NCBI RefSeq assembly: GCF_009735645.1
Contig: NZ_CP032550.1
Location: 1,426,001 to 1,490,000, forward strand
Length of the DNA stretch: 64,000 nucleotides
Direction: 5' to 3'
From: Microbacterium oryzae
GTDB taxonomy: Bacteria > Actinomycetota > Actinomycetes > Actinomycetales > Microbacteriaceae
The notes beneath the pieces are model-generated. The model had not been told where the DNA came from and ran no database searches. It worked only from the letters and a program-made list of their open reading frames with translations. Positions 1-10,173 of the stretch are shown piece by piece (positions within the stretch are counted from its first letter, which is position 1; each line of letters begins with the position of its first letter). The translations under genes and the position numbers were made by a program.

Positions 1-421
1 CTTCCGCTTCGTCGCCCGCGCGGGGTCGCAGCTGACGCGCGCGCTGACCGGGATCGAGATCCACCCGGGCGCGGTGATCGGCCGACGCTTCTTCATCGAC
101 CACGGCATGGGCGTCGTGATCGGCGAGACCGCGGTGATCGGCGACGACGTGCTGGTCTATCACAGCGTCACCCTCGGCGGGCGCACGCACGACCACGGCA
201 AGCGGCACCCGACCCTCGGCGATGGCGTCGCCGTCGGCGCCGGCGCGAAGGTGCTGGGCCCGGTCGTCATCGGCGACCGCTGCGCCATCGGCGCGAACGC
301 GGTTGTCACGCGCAGCGCCCCTGCCGACACCGTGCTCGTCGGCATCCCCGCCCGTCCGCGCGCTCGTCGCTCTGGCGAGGACGTCCGCACGCTGCTGATG
401 GCGCCCGAGTACAGCATCTGA
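1..421 (+). CDS. cysE: Serine O-acetyltransferase, 3' part (5' end outside window)
   Basis: Transfers an acetyl group from acetyl-CoA to L-serine, making O-acetylserine for cysteine synthesis in the cytosol. The reading frame is open from base 2, so the gene starts before the window; about 139 codons are present. The visible part is the left-handed beta-helix of hexapeptide repeats with the family signature [12 protein letters not shown], then [14 protein letters not shown] with the catalytic Asp-His pair, then [17 protein letters not shown]. It ends in a short tail, APEYSI, and lacks the longer C-terminal extension of enterobacterial CysE. cysK usually precedes cysE in Actinomycetota but would lie outside the window. 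Family assignment is firm; regulation cannot be judged without the 5' end. Confidence 0.93.
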   Translation, partial: FRFVARAGSQLTRALTGIEIHPGAVIGRRFFIDHGMGVVIGETAVIGDDVLVYHSVTLGGRTHDHGKRHPTLGDGVAVGAGAKVLGPVVIGDRCAIGANAVVTRSAPADTVLVGIPARPRARRSGEDVRTLLMAPEYSI

Positions 422-573
422 GCCGGGGCTTCCGGCGGCTTCTGCCGTCGATGGCGACGCCTGCGCCTGCCTTCGTGCTTCACGAGCCGCGCGGCTGAGC
501 GACCGGCTGACCGGTTTCGGCGCTCTCGGGCATCGAGCGGGAGAGCCGGTGACTCGAGACAAGACGGGGATCA

Positions 574-3096
574 TCAGCTGCCGTCCTCGTGCTCGTCGCC
601 ACGCACCGTGCCACTGCCATTGCTCGGGTGGCCATCCGGCGTCGTGTCCTCGTCGCCGGCCGCGGCCTGGGTCTTGTCGCCGGCCGCGGTCTGGGTCTTG
701 TCGTTGGCCGCGGCCTGGGTCTTGTCGTCGCGCTTGTTCTCGCGCGCGGCCTTCGCTTTCTCGCAGGCGGCCTTCGCGGCTTCTGTGGCGCGTGTCGCCG
801 CCTTGCTGGTGTTGCTGACGACGTTGAAGCGGACCTGTGGGAGGGGGTGATCGACGTACCGTCGGCCGGCGGGGCTTGTCCACTCGAGGACGCCGGGACG
901 GATCTGCCGCACCGCCCACGGGGTGTGGTGCTTGTCCTTGTGACACCCCGGACACAGCGCCTCGAGATTCGACACGTGGGTTCGCCCGCCCTGCGAGTAC
1001 GGAATCGTGTGATCCAGGTCGGCGTGGACGGCGAGGTTCTCACACCCCGGGGTGCGGCACACCTCGTCCCGGGCCCTGAGGTACCGTTTCTGCGCCGGAG
1101 TGGGTGTGTACCGGGCGACGGTCTCGAGCGCCCCGGTGTCGGGGTGGAGGAAAAGCCGGTCCCAGCCGGGTTGTTCGCTGGCGAGGCGTCTAGCGGTGGC
1201 GGGGTCGACGGGCCCGTTCCCGGTGAGGAACCCGGTGTCCTCGCTGACCCCGGCGAGAGTGGTGGCAGGGACGGTGACCTGGATATTCGCCTGAATGGCG
1301 TCGAGGGCGAGGTCTTCCCCGTTCATCCGGGAATGCGCATCGACCGTCCCGGTCAGGAGCATCTCCAACGCCATGTCGGAGGCGACCTGGGTCCGGGTGC
1401 GCTCGTCCGCCCACGCCTCGGCCCGCTGCCGGTACTCGGCGACCCGTTCGAGGTCGGCGGGCTCGGACACCGCCCTCGCCAGCGAGCCGGGAGCGAAGTC
1501 CGCTCCCTCGTCGGGGTCGGGAAGCCCGACGTTCGCGCACCACGACGCGTACAGGGCGTCCAGCTCCTCGATGCTGAGATCAACATCGACCGTGTCACCA
1601 TCAGCCGGACCGGCATCGTCCGGACCGATGTCAGCGGGATCGGTATCGGGAGAATCGGGCGGCCACCAGGGGTCCCCGGGTTTGGCGTGGAGGATGCGGT
1701 CCTCGATGGATCGCAGCCAGTCCTCCACCTCCTGCACACTCGCGACCGCCACGAAATCGGCATCCCCCGCATCATCGTCTGACCACGCATCCGGCCACGC
1801 CTCTGGCGGCACCCCGTCGGGAGGCTCGTCCAAGCGCCGGTCGACGGGAGGGCCAGGAGGACGAGTCCCGTTCATGCTTCCCGAGGCATTGAGGCCGTCA
1901 CTGCGGCCAGCGCCCATGCCGTGCCGGGTATCGGGTTGGTTGGCCGTTCCGCGGAGTCTTCCGCCGTTGCCCGTGCATGAGGCTTCGAGGAGTTCGCCGA
2001 AGAGCTTCTCGTCCTCCTCCGACACGTTCAACCACCACCGATCCACCCCCGGGTCACCACCCTTCGGCTTGCCCGAGGACTGCGAGGGCTCCGAGCCTTC
2101 CGAGGAACCCGAGGGCTGCGACGGATCCGACGAGGTCGCGTCGTCCTCCGTTTCCGGAGCGAAAGCTTCCGCCTGCGCCTCATCGGAGCCCGCCTGCTCA
2201 GATGCCTCCCGCTCCGGTTCCTCGCGCTCCGCCTGCTCACGCTCGGCCTGACCCTGCTCACGCTCGGCCTGCTCGCCGTCCGCTCGCTCGGGGGCGGCCT
2301 TCTCACCCTGACCCTGTTCCCGCCCACGCTCGTGTTGGGTTTGCTCCCATTCGCGCTGCTCCCGGTCGGCGTGTTCCTGCTGGGCGGCTTGCTCCCGCTC
2401 TCGTTGACGTTCCTGCGCGCGCACGTACCGGGTGTACGCGCGCGCCATCCGCTGCAACCGGTCGCGGACGGCGTGGATCTTCACCGCATCCCCCACCACG
2501 TGCAGCTCCGCGAGCCCGTCGGGGAGGTCCTCCGACCACACCGTCCGCCGCTTCAACGCGTCCTCGTGCCGCTCCCGGAACGACCGCGGATTCAACTCCT
2601 CCGCCACCCGCACCGCGAAACCCCGCAACACCCCCGGCGACACCTCCTCCGCCACCGGAAGAAGAGCCTCCTCGAACACCCCCAGCACCTCCTCCGGCAG
2701 GTTCCCCGACTCCCGCCGGATCACATCCGCATGCCGCAGGGTGATCCGACCCTCCCGCAACGCTTCCACAGTGGTGGGGAACCGCTTCGACAGCTCCTCC
2801 GCGTCCGCCATCCGCGTCTGGGTGCGGCCTTTCGACTCGTGCACCGCCGCGGCGATCTCCCCCGCCATCGACCGCATCGGGAACACGTACCGCGAATCCG
2901 ACTCCGCCCGCCCCAGCTGCCCCCACGCGATCGAGGAAGCCTCCGCGAGAGCATCGATCTCCATCGCATCCGCCACCGCCCGCAGCCGGCGCGCCTCCAT
3001 CAACCGGTCCAGCAGGTGCACGGTCGCGGAGATCTCAGCGTCCGTGGGCTCCCACGGAACCCCCGACACCTCACCCGGCTCTGTCCCCTTCGACAT
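574..3096 (-). CDS. DUF222 domain-containing HNH endonuclease-like protein (13E12-repeat type)
   Basis: An 840-residue member of the actinobacterial DUF222-HNH family, often present in many copies per genome and of unproven function. The N-terminal ~220 residues are the alpha-helical DUF222 region. Residues ~220-340 are highly charged (E/Q/R-rich, coiled-coil-like). Near residues 690-760 is an HNH nuclease fold with a first Cys pair (CRTPGC), LDHTIPYSQGG, an Asn (SNLEALC) and a second Cys pair followed by His (CPGCHKDKHH). All HNH and zinc positions look intact. The tail carries three 8-residue repeats of the form DKTQAAAG/N. The ATG lies 6 bases after a TAGCGT box, so the mRNA is probably leaderless. 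It converges on cysE and seems to be an accessory insertion beside it. DNA cleavage is inferred from the fold only. Confidence 0.85.
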   Translation of the reverse strand: MSKGTEPGEVSGVPWEPTDAEISATVHLLDRLMEARRLRAVADAMEIDALAEASSIAWGQLGRAESDSRYVFPMRSMAGEIAAAVHESKGRTQTRMADAEELSKRFPTTVEALREGRITLRHADVIRRESGNLPEEVLGVFEEALLPVAEEVSPGVLRGFAVRVAEELNPRSFRERHEDALKRRTVWSEDLPDGLAELHVVGDAVKIHAVRDRLQRMARAYTRYVRAQERQREREQAAQQEHADREQREWEQTQHERGREQGQGEKAAPERADGEQAEREQGQAEREQAEREEPEREASEQAGSDEAQAEAFAPETEDDATSSDPSQPSGSSEGSEPSQSSGKPKGGDPGVDRWWLNVSEEDEKLFGELLEASCTGNGGRLRGTANQPDTRHGMGAGRSDGLNASGSMNGTRPPGPPVDRRLDEPPDGVPPEAWPDAWSDDDAGDADFVAVASVQEVEDWLRSIEDRILHAKPGDPWWPPDSPDTDPADIGPDDAGPADGDTVDVDLSIEELDALYASWCANVGLPDPDEGADFAPGSLARAVSEPADLERVAEYRQRAEAWADERTRTQVASDMALEMLLTGTVDAHSRMNGEDLALDAIQANIQVTVPATTLAGVSEDTGFLTGNGPVDPATARRLASEQPGWDRLFLHPDTGALETVARYTPTPAQKRYLRARDEVCRTPGCENLAVHADLDHTIPYSQGGRTHVSNLEALCPGCHKDKHHTPWAVRQIRPGVLEWTSPAGRRYVDHPLPQVRFNVVSNTSKAATRATEAAKAACEKAKAARENKRDDKTQAAANDKTQTAAGDKTQAAAGDEDTTPDGHPSNGSGTVRGDEHEDGS
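658..729. repeat. Three 24-bp tandem repeats inside the HNH gene
   Basis: Three in-phase units (658-681, 682-705, 706-729), each starting GGCCGCGG and ending GTCTTGTCGYY, differing at only a few positions. On the minus strand they encode the DKTQAAA(G/N) octapeptide repeats at the C-terminus of the HNH protein. Copy number probably varies between strains by slippage. Confidence 0.85.
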
Positions 3097-3102
3097 GCCC
3101 CC

Positions 3103-3108
3103 ACGCTA
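3103..3108 (-). promoter_or_regulatory. -10 box of the HNH gene (leaderless type)
   Basis: TAGCGT on the minus strand ends 6 bases before the ATG at 3096, the spacing expected for a leaderless actinobacterial transcript. The intervening GGGGGC could also act as a poor ribosome binding site. Confidence 0.5.
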
Positions 3109-3187
3109 CGAGCGACCACCGACATTCCCGCCAGTTATCCACAGGCCGGCACAGAGTTCCCGAGAAGTCTTCCGGCGTCTCGTCTCG

Positions 3188-3248
3188 CTCCGCTCGCTCG
3201 ACGAACGAGATGGGGACGCCGACGCGCCGACTCCGCTCGCTCGACGAA
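3188..3248. repeat. Direct repeat pair CTCCGCTCGCTCGACGAA
   Basis: An 18-bp sequence occurs identically at 3188-3205 and 3231-3248 in the 179-bp gap between the HNH gene and the amidase. The first copy is flanked by CTCG and CGAG and can form a small hairpin. A looser relative lies at 42091-42121. Probably a dispersed intergenic repeat; no coding role seen. Confidence 0.6.
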
Positions 3249-3275
3249 GGAAGCGGCGGAGCCCGCTGCACGGCG

Positions 3276-4685
3276 TCAGCGCGCGAGCACGCCGGACGGC
3301 CACGGCAGCGGACCGCGCTCGGCCTCCAGCTGCGCGGCGAGGGAGATGATCGCGGCCTCTCCCCCGGGGCGTCCGATGAGCTGCACGCTCACGGGACGGC
3401 CGGTCTCGTCGGGCACGAGCGGAACGGTCAGGGCCGGGAGCCCGCACACGTTCACGAAGCTCGTGTGCGGCGCGTAGGAGCACTGCTGCGCGAAGTTCCG
3501 CTCGGGGTCGTCGGCATCGTGCCATCCGATGGGGCGCGGCGACTGCGCGAGCGCCGGCGTCACGACGACGTCGAACGGGGCGAAGGCCGCGATCGTCGCC
3601 CGCTCGAAGGCGGTCGCGGCGGCGTACGCGGCGAGCAGCCGCTCGGCCGGCAGCGCGCGCCCCTCCCGCACGAGCCACGCCGTGAGCGGCTCGAGGTCCT
3701 CGTCCAGCCGTTCGTCGGGCACCGGGATGCGCGCGGCCGATGCCCGCCAGATCGTGGTGAACAGCTCCGGGTAGCCGGTCGGCCGCCAGTGCGCGTCCTC
3801 GACGTCGTGCCCGAGCCGCGCGAGCGCCGCCAGTCCCGCGGCGAAGGCCTCGCGCGCGGACGGGTGGAGAGTCGTGTCCGTCCACCCGTCCCAGGGCGTC
3901 GCGGTCGTGAATCCGACGCGCAGCGGGCCCGGCTCCCGCATCGCGCAGGGCAGGAACGGGCCCTCGCCCGGGGCCCGCGTGGCGTAGGCGTACGGCGCGG
4001 ATGGCACAAGCGCGTCGAGCAGGAACGCCGCGTCCGCGACGGTGCGGCCGATCGGCCCCGCGACGGAGAGGCCGCCCGGCACGTCCATCCCCGAGCCGAT
4101 CGGCAGCCGTCCGCGCGAGGGCTTCAGGCCCACGACGCCCACGGTCGCCGACGGGATGCGGATCGACCCGCCGCCATCCGACGCGGGCGCGACGGGAAGG
4201 AGACCGGCGGCGACGGCCACGGCCGCACCCCCGCTCGACCCGCCCGCGCCGGTCGCGGGATCCCACGGATTCCGCGCCGGCGGCGCGACGCGCGACTCCG
4301 TGTACCCCGTCATCCCGAACTCGGGGGTGTTCGTCTTGCCGAGGCTGACCGCGCCGAGCTCGTCAAGGGCGAGCGCGAGCGGGTCCGACGCCGCGGGCAC
4401 GTATGACGCGAACGCGCGCGACCCGTACCGTGTCGGCACGCCGGTACGGGCGGTGAGGTCCTTGTCGGCGAGCGGCAGGCCCCACAGCGCACGGCTCGGG
4501 TCGGGGGCGCCGAGGGCATCCGCCTGCGCGAGCGCGCGCTCGGCCGTCACCTCCGTGAAGGCGCCGAGCGCGCCATCCGCTCGCTCGATGCGCGCGAGGA
4601 AGTGCGCGGCGACGTCGCGCGGCGACGCCTCGCCGGCCTGCAGCGCGGCGGCGAGGGCCACCGCGCCCATCTCGTGGAACTCCAT
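3276..4685 (-). CDS. Amidase (amidase signature family)
   Basis: A 469-residue amidase-signature enzyme hydrolysing an amide bond of unknown substrate, cytosolic. The Ser-cisSer-Lys triad is visible: Lys75 in LADKDL, cis-Ser150 in GAGGSSGG and nucleophile Ser174 in SDGGGSIRIP. The Lys-Ser spacing of 75 and Ser-Ser spacing of 24 match fatty acid amide hydrolase. Length is normal for the family. It lacks partners of GatCAB and sits alone 43 bp downstream of prfA, where prmC would be expected in many actinobacteria, so it is not obviously the tRNA amidotransferase subunit. The start ATG follows a GAGGAT hexamer by 6 bases. Substrate cannot be inferred. Confidence 0.85.
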   Translation of the reverse strand: MEFHEMGAVALAAALQAGEASPRDVAAHFLARIERADGALGAFTEVTAERALAQADALGAPDPSRALWGLPLADKDLTARTGVPTRYGSRAFASYVPAASDPLALALDELGAVSLGKTNTPEFGMTGYTESRVAPPARNPWDPATGAGGSSGGAAVAVAAGLLPVAPASDGGGSIRIPSATVGVVGLKPSRGRLPIGSGMDVPGGLSVAGPIGRTVADAAFLLDALVPSAPYAYATRAPGEGPFLPCAMREPGPLRVGFTTATPWDGWTDTTLHPSAREAFAAGLAALARLGHDVEDAHWRPTGYPELFTTIWRASAARIPVPDERLDEDLEPLTAWLVREGRALPAERLLAAYAAATAFERATIAAFAPFDVVVTPALAQSPRPIGWHDADDPERNFAQQCSYAPHTSFVNVCGLPALTVPLVPDETGRPVSVQLIGRPGGEAAIISLAAQLEAERGPLPWPSGVLAR

Positions 4686-4728
4686 CCGGCCATCCTCTCG
4701 CAGCGAGCGGATGGCCGGAGCGACGAAG

Positions 4729-5802
4729 TCAGTCGCCGAGCGACGCGAGGCGCTCGGCCTCGTCTGCTTCGATGCAGGACTCGACGACCGGGCCGAGGGC
4801 GCCGTCCATCACCTGATCGAGGTTGTACGACTTGTACCCGGTGCGGTGATCCGCGATGCGGTTCTCGGGGAAGTTGTACGTGCGGATGCGCTCGGAGCGG
4901 TCCATGCCGCGGATCTGCGACTTGCGCGCATCGGCGGCGACCGCGGCGAGCTCCTCCTGCTGGCGCGCGAGAAGGCGCGCACGCAGGACGCGCATGCCGG
5001 CCTCGCGGTTCTGCAGCTGCGACTTCTCGTTCTGCATCGACACGACGATGCCCGTCGGCACGTGCGTGATGCGGACGGCGGAGTCGGTCGTGTTGACGGA
5101 CTGGCCGCCGGGGCCGGACGACCGGAACACGTCGATCTTCAGATCGTTCGCGTCGATCTGAATCTCCTCGGGCTCATCCACCTCGGGGAAGACGAGCACG
5201 CCCGTCGTCGACGTGTGGATGCGGCCCTGCGACTCGGTCGCGGGCACGCGCTGCACGCGGTGGACGCCGCCCTCGTACTTGAGGTGCGCCCACACGCCCT
5301 GCGCGGGGTCGTTCGACGTGCCCTTGATCGCGACCTGCACGTTCTTGTAGCCGCCGAGGTCGGACTCGTCGCGCTCGAGGAGCTCGGTCTTCCACCCCTT
5401 GGACGCGGCGTACTGCATGTACATGCGCAGGAGGTCCGCCGCGAACAGGGCGCTCTCCGCCCCGCCCTCGCCGGCCTTGATCTCCATGATCACGTCGCGC
5501 GCGTCGTCGGGGTCGCGCGGGATGAGCAGGCGACGCAAGCGCTCCTGCGTCTGCGCGAGATTCTCCTCGAGGGCCGGGACCTCCTCCGCGAAGGCCTCGT
5601 CCTCCTTGGCGAGCTCGCGGGCGGCCGCGAGGTCCTCCCCCGCGGCCTCCCACTCCTCGTGCGCGCGCACGATGCGGCTGAGCTCGGCGTAGCGCCGGTT
5701 GACGCGCTTGGCACGCGCGGCGTCGGCGTGCACGGCGGGGTCCGAGAGCTCCTCCTGGACCCGCCGGTGCTCGTCGATCAGTCCCTGAACGGACTCGAAC
5801 AC
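4729..5802 (-). CDS. prfA: Peptide chain release factor 1
   Basis: Recognises UAA and UAG in the ribosomal A site and triggers release of the finished protein. The 357-residue product has the RF1 stop-codon reader PAT (in [14 protein letters not shown], near residue 185) and the GGQ peptidyl-hydrolysis motif ([12 protein letters not shown], near residue 230). RF2 would read SPF and be differently arranged. The start is GTG at 5802, with GGGGAG five bases upstream. It lies 19 bp after rho and is very likely cotranscribed with it. prmC, whose product methylates the GGQ glutamine, is not next to it. Confidence 0.96.
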   Translation of the reverse strand: MFESVQGLIDEHRRVQEELSDPAVHADAARAKRVNRRYAELSRIVRAHEEWEAAGEDLAAARELAKEDEAFAEEVPALEENLAQTQERLRRLLIPRDPDDARDVIMEIKAGEGGAESALFAADLLRMYMQYAASKGWKTELLERDESDLGGYKNVQVAIKGTSNDPAQGVWAHLKYEGGVHRVQRVPATESQGRIHTSTTGVLVFPEVDEPEEIQIDANDLKIDVFRSSGPGGQSVNTTDSAVRITHVPTGIVVSMQNEKSQLQNREAGMRVLRARLLARQQEELAAVAADARKSQIRGMDRSERIRTYNFPENRIADHRTGYKSYNLDQVMDGALGPVVESCIEADEAERLASLGD

Positions 5803-5821
5803 TCCTGCTCCCCCGCCCGCG

Positions 5822-7999
5822 TCAGCGGATGTCGTTCTCGTGACCCGAGCCGCGTCCGCCGGTGGCCGGCATCGTCTTCTGCATCTGGACGAGGAACTCC
5901 ACGTTCGACTGCGTCTCCTTGAGCTTGTCGAGGATGACGCCGAGCGCGTGCTGCTGGTCGAGCCCGGCGAGGGCGCGGCGCAGCTTCCACGTGATCTTGA
6001 CCTCGTCGGCGGAGAGCAGCATCTCCTCGCGGCGGGTGGACGACGCGTTGACGTCGACGGCCGGGAAGATGCGCTTGTCGGCGAGCTGGCGCGACAGGCG
6101 CAGCTCCATGTTGCCGGTGCCCTTGAACTCCTCGAAGATCACCTCGTCCATCTTCGAGCCGGTCTCCACGAGCGCGGTCGCGAGGATGGTCAGCGAGCCG
6201 CCGTTCTCGATGTTGCGCGCGGCGCCGAAGAAGCGCTTCGGCGGGTACAGCGCCGAGGCGTCCACGCCGCCGGAGAGCACGCGGCCCGACGTCGGAGCGG
6301 AGATGTTGTAGGCGCGGCCCAGGCGGGTGATCGAGTCGAGGAGCACGACGACGTCGCGACCCAGCTCGACGAGGCGCTTCGCGCGCTCGATGGCGAGCTC
6401 GGCGACCGTGGTGTGGTCCTCGGCCGGACGGTCGAAGGTCGAGGCGATGACCTCGCCCTTCACCGAGCGCTGCATGTCGGTGACCTCCTCGGGGCGCTCG
6501 TCGACGAGCACGACCATGAGGTGGGCCTCGGGGTTGTTCTGCGAGATGGCGTTCGCGATCTGCTGCAGGACGATCGTCTTGCCGGCCTTCGGGGGCGCGA
6601 CGATGAGGCCGCGCTGACCCTTGCCGATCGGCGAGATGAGGTCGATGATCCGCTGCGTGAGCTTCTCGGGGGCGGTCTCCAGGCGCAGGCGCTCCTGCGG
6701 GTAGAGCGGCGTGAGGTCGCCGAACTCCACGCGACCGGCGGCGTCCTCGACGGACAGGCCGTTGATCGAGTCGACCTTCACGAGCGCGTTGTACTTCTGA
6801 CGTCCGCTCGACTCGCCCTCGCGCGGCTGCTTGATGGCGCCGACGATCGCGTCGCCCTTGCGCAGGTGGTACTTCTTCACCTGGCCGAGCGAGACGTAGA
6901 CGTCCTGGTGGCCGGGGAGGTAGCCCGTGGTGCGGACGAAGGCGTAGTTGTCGAGCACGTCGAGCACGCCGGCGATCGGGATGAGGACGTCGTCCTCGCC
7001 GATCTCGGTGTCGAACTCGTCATCCGCGCCGCCGCGGCGCTTGGTGTTGCGAGCGCGGCCGCGACCCTCGGTCTGCGCCTGCGTCTGCGCCTGGTTCTGA
7101 TTGCGGCCCTGACGCTGGTTGCCGCGCTCGGTGCGCTCGCCGCCCTCGTCGTCCTTGGCCTCGTCCTGCTGCGGGGCGCGGGTCTCCTCGGCGGCCTGCG
7201 CGTCGCCGCCCGCCTTGTTGCGGCCGCGGCGGTTGCGGTTGCGTCCGCGACGGCCGTTGCCCTCCTCGGACTTCTCGCCCTCGGCGCGGTTGCCCTCGCT
7301 GCGGTTGTCGTCGCTGCGGTTGCCCTCGCTGCGGCCGGTGGCGTCCTCCGTCGCTGCCGCGGCGTCGGTCGTCTCGGCGTCCGCCGACTCGGCGGCGGTG
7401 TCGGCGGCGGCCGTCTCGGGCGCGGCCGTCTCGCTCTCGGCGGTCTCGGTCTCCGCGTCGGCGGCCGCCTCGGCGGACTCGGGAGCGACGTCGGCGGTGG
7501 CGGCCTCGGCCTGCTCGTCGGTCGCCGGCGCGGCGGTCGCGTCGGCGGCGGGGATCTCGGCGTCGGCCGGGGTCTCCTCGGGCGCCTCGACGACGGGCTC
7601 GACCTTCTTGGGGCGGCGCGGTGCGCGCTTGCGGGCGGGCTTGGCCGGAGCCTCCTCGGCGGGCGCGGCGGGGGCGTCTGCGCCCTCGACAGCCGCACCT
7701 TCCGCGGACTCGGCAGCGGCGCCATCCGGCGCGTCGGCAGCAGGCGCGTCGGGAGCGGGCGCCTCGACGGGCGCGGCGTCAGCGGCAGGCGCGCCCTCCG
7801 CAGCGGCGGCGTCGGCGGCGAGGCCGGTCGACTTCACGCGGCGCGGGGCGCGCTTGCGCACGGGCTTGGCGGGAGCCGCCTCGGGCTCGGCCGGCGACTC
7901 GGCGGGCGACGTCTCGGTCGTCTGCATGTCGGGCTGCGCGTCGAAGAGGGTCTCTCCTTCGCCGACGGCTTCGTTCTGGATCTCGGAGATGTGCTCCAC
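5822..7999 (-). CDS. rho: Transcription termination factor Rho with long N-terminal extension
   Basis: Hexameric RNA-dependent ATPase that terminates transcription. I chose GTG at 7999 (725 residues) because AGGAG sits 5 bases upstream; an in-frame ATG at 8041 would add 14 residues without a better site. Residues 1-~330 are a low-complexity extension: Ala/Glu/Pro/Thr-rich, with two copies of KRAPRR, then an Arg/Asn/Gly-rich stretch. The cold-shock-like RNA-binding domain begins near 335 ([18 protein letters not shown]). Walker A is APPKAGKT (~468) and Walker B DVVVLLDS (~547). The secondary RNA site and R-loop follow ([16 protein letters not shown]). Such extensions are known in high-GC actinobacterial Rho and bind RNA. 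It lies downstream of thrB with a 154-bp gap that may hold its own promoter. Confidence 0.95.
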   Translation of the reverse strand: MEHISEIQNEAVGEGETLFDAQPDMQTTETSPAESPAEPEAAPAKPVRKRAPRRVKSTGLAADAAAAEGAPAADAAPVEAPAPDAPAADAPDGAAAESAEGAAVEGADAPAAPAEEAPAKPARKRAPRRPKKVEPVVEAPEETPADAEIPAADATAAPATDEQAEAATADVAPESAEAAADAETETAESETAAPETAAADTAAESADAETTDAAAATEDATGRSEGNRSDDNRSEGNRAEGEKSEEGNGRRGRNRNRRGRNKAGGDAQAAEETRAPQQDEAKDDEGGERTERGNQRQGRNQNQAQTQAQTEGRGRARNTKRRGGADDEFDTEIGEDDVLIPIAGVLDVLDNYAFVRTTGYLPGHQDVYVSLGQVKKYHLRKGDAIVGAIKQPREGESSGRQKYNALVKVDSINGLSVEDAAGRVEFGDLTPLYPQERLRLETAPEKLTQRIIDLISPIGKGQRGLIVAPPKAGKTIVLQQIANAISQNNPEAHLMVVLVDERPEEVTDMQRSVKGEVIASTFDRPAEDHTTVAELAIERAKRLVELGRDVVVLLDSITRLGRAYNISAPTSGRVLSGGVDASALYPPKRFFGAARNIENGGSLTILATALVETGSKMDEVIFEEFKGTGNMELRLSRQLADKRIFPAVDVNASSTRREEMLLSADEVKITWKLRRALAGLDQQHALGVILDKLKETQSNVEFLVQMQKTMPATGGRGSGHENDIR

Positions 8000-8153
8000 G
8001 AGTACTCCTGTCGGTATTGCGTGGCATGACCCGAACCGCACTGGCGAGATTCGCTGACGCGCGCCACGACGCGCGTGAGTCCTGGCCTGTCAGAGGAAGA
8101 AGGCTGGGACCGTGCGGGGGCTTCGCAGAATTGCGACGGTGGCTTTGAACGTG

Positions 8154-9086
8154 CTATTCAGCACCCACCGGGACTTCCCTCACAGTACCACCTTTGAAAT
8201 CGACGGCGAGCATGAGGGCGTCCCACGGGGTGTCTGCGATCTGCGCGACGAGCTCGGCCGCCTCGAGACGGCGACCGGGGCCATCCGCGAGCACGAGCAC
8301 GCTGGGGCCGGCGCCCGAGACGACGGCCGCGAACCCCTCCGCACGCAGCGCCTGCACGAGCCGGTTGGTCTCGGGCATGGCCTCCGCGCGGTAGTTCTGG
8401 TGGAGCTTGTCGTCGGTCGCGGCCAGCAGCAGCTCGGGGCTCTGCGTGAGCGCGGCGATGAGGAGGGCCGAGCGCGAGACGTTGAACACGGCGTCCTCGC
8501 GCGGCACCTGCAGCGGCTGCAGGGTGCGGGCGAGCGAGGTCGACATGGTCGTCTCCGGCACGAAGACGACGGGCGCGACGCCGCGGTGCACGAGCAGCTT
8601 CTTGTGCTGCGGGCCGGTCTCGTCCATCCACGCGATCGTGAGCCCGCCGAACAGCGCGGGCGCGACGTTGTCGGGGTGTCCCTCCAGCTCGGTCGCGAGG
8701 CGCAGCAGGTCGTTCTCCGACAGCTCCACCTCGCCCTCGAGCAGGCCCTTCGCCGCGAGCACGCCGGCCGAGACCGCCGCGCCCGACGAGCCCAGACCTC
8801 GCCCGTGCGGCACGCCGTTGTGAGCGACGAGCCGCAGGCCGGGAGCGGGGCGGTCGACGTCGGCGAAGACGTGGCGGATGGCCCGCACGATCAGGTGGGA
8901 GCCGTCACGCGGGATGTGCTCGGCTCCCGAGCCGCTGACCTCGATCTCGAGCTCGCCCTCGGGCAGGGTCGTGACGGTGAGCTCGTCGTACGCCGACAGC
9001 GCGAGACCCAGGGTGTCGAACCCGGGGCCGAGGTTGGCGCTCGTGGCCGGCACGCGGACGTGCACCGAGCGCCGAGGTGGCGTCAC
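8154..9086 (-). CDS. thrB: Homoserine kinase
   Basis: Phosphorylates L-homoserine with ATP, the step before threonine synthase. The 310-residue GHMP kinase shows the N-terminal [16 protein letters not shown] motif and the ATP-binding loop [12 protein letters not shown]. The start is GTG at 9086, whose last two bases form part of the thrC stop (GTGA, 4-base overlap). An upstream extension in the same frame is only antisense-like sequence within thrC. It is the last gene of the lysA-hom-thrC-thrB run and is translationally coupled to thrC. Confidence 0.95.
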   Translation of the reverse strand: MTPPRRSVHVRVPATSANLGPGFDTLGLALSAYDELTVTTLPEGELEIEVSGSGAEHIPRDGSHLIVRAIRHVFADVDRPAPGLRLVAHNGVPHGRGLGSSGAAVSAGVLAAKGLLEGEVELSENDLLRLATELEGHPDNVAPALFGGLTIAWMDETGPQHKKLLVHRGVAPVVFVPETTMSTSLARTLQPLQVPREDAVFNVSRSALLIAALTQSPELLLAATDDKLHQNYRAEAMPETNRLVQALRAEGFAAVVSGAGPSVLVLADGPGRRLEAAELVAQIADTPWDALMLAVDFKGGTVREVPVGAE

Positions 9087-10171
9087 GCGGGCGCTCCGAC
9101 GGGCGAGAGTCCCAGCACCTCGGCGACGTCGCGGGGCGCGGCGTCGACGACGGTCGGGGTGACCTGCGACCCATCCTCCTGCGTGAGGGCCCACTGCGGG
9201 TCCTTCAGGCCGTGGCCGGTGACGGTGATCGTCACGCGCGATCCGGCGGGGATGACGCCCGCGGCCGAGCGCTCCAGCAGACCCGCGACGCCGATGGCCG
9301 AGGCCGGCTCGACGAAGACGCCGGCGGTGCTGGCGAGCAGCTTCTGCGCGGCGAGGATGGCCTTGTCCGAGATCGCACCGAAGTAGCCGTCGGTCTTCTC
9401 CCGCGCGTCGAGAGCGAGCTCCCACGAGGCGGGGTTGCCGATGCGGATGGCCGTGGCGATGGTCTCGGGGTTGCGCACGACCTCGCCGCGGACGATGGGC
9501 GCGGAGCCCTCGGCCTGGAAGCCGAACATGCGCGGCACGCGCGTCGAGGTGCCGGCGGCCGCCTCCTCCATGAACCCGCGCGAGTAGGCGGTGTAGTTGC
9601 CCGCGTTGCCGATCGGGATGAAGTGGAAGTCGGAGGCGTCGCCGAGCTGCGAGACGACCTCGTACGCCGCGGTCTTCTGGCCCTCGATGCGGTCGGGATT
9701 GACCGAGTTCACGAGGTGCACGGGGTAGTTCTCGCTGAGCTCGCGCGCGATCTCGAGGCAGTCGTCGAAGTTGCCGCGGATCTGGATGAGCTGCCCGCCG
9801 TGGATGACGGCCTGGCTGAGCTTGCCCATGGCGATCTTGCCCTCGGGCACGAGCACGGCGGCGGTGATGCCGGCGTGCGCGGCGTAGGCGGCGGCGGACG
9901 CCGACGTGTTGCCGGTGGAGGCGCAGATGACGGCCTTCGCGCCGTGCTCGACCGCGCGCGAGAGGGCGACGGTCATGCCGCGGTCCTTGAAGGAGCCGGT
10001 CGGGTTCATGCCCTCGAACTTGATCCAGACATCCGCGCCGGTCATCTCCGACAGCACGCGCGCCGGGACGAGCGGCGTGCCGCCCTCGCCGAGCGTCACG
10101 ACGGTCGAGGCGTCGGTGACGCCCAGACGGTCGGCGAATTCGCGCATCACTCCGCGCCAGACGTGTGCCAT
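9083..10171 (-). CDS. thrC: Threonine synthase
   Basis: PLP enzyme converting O-phosphohomoserine to L-threonine. The PLP lysine is Lys62 in [11 protein letters not shown], with the phosphate-binding loop [15 protein letters not shown] further on; 362 residues is normal for the short (actinobacterial and Bacillus) class. Two in-frame ATGs compete: 10177, which overlaps the hom stop (ATGA), and 10171. AAGGAG is only one or two bases from the first but seven from the second, so 10171 (MAHVWRGV) is preferred. Coupled to hom upstream and thrB downstream. Confidence 0.95.
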   Translation of the reverse strand: MAHVWRGVMREFADRLGVTDASTVVTLGEGGTPLVPARVLSEMTGADVWIKFEGMNPTGSFKDRGMTVALSRAVEHGAKAVICASTGNTSASAAAYAAHAGITAAVLVPEGKIAMGKLSQAVIHGGQLIQIRGNFDDCLEIARELSENYPVHLVNSVNPDRIEGQKTAAYEVVSQLGDASDFHFIPIGNAGNYTAYSRGFMEEAAAGTSTRVPRMFGFQAEGSAPIVRGEVVRNPETIATAIRIGNPASWELALDAREKTDGYFGAISDKAILAAQKLLASTAGVFVEPASAIGVAGLLERSAAGVIPAGSRVTITVTGHGLKDPQWALTQEDGSQVTPTVVDAAPRDVAEVLGLSPVGAPA

Positions 10172-10173
10172 GG

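Noticed and set aside
658..729. Tandem repeats as an attachment site or CRISPR
   Set aside because: They are contiguous, in frame and encode an octapeptide repeat of the HNH protein.
5840..8029. Long plus-strand open frame opposite rho
   Set aside because: Low-complexity Gly/Arg/Leu/Val sequence mirroring rho codons; rho is unmistakable on the other strand.
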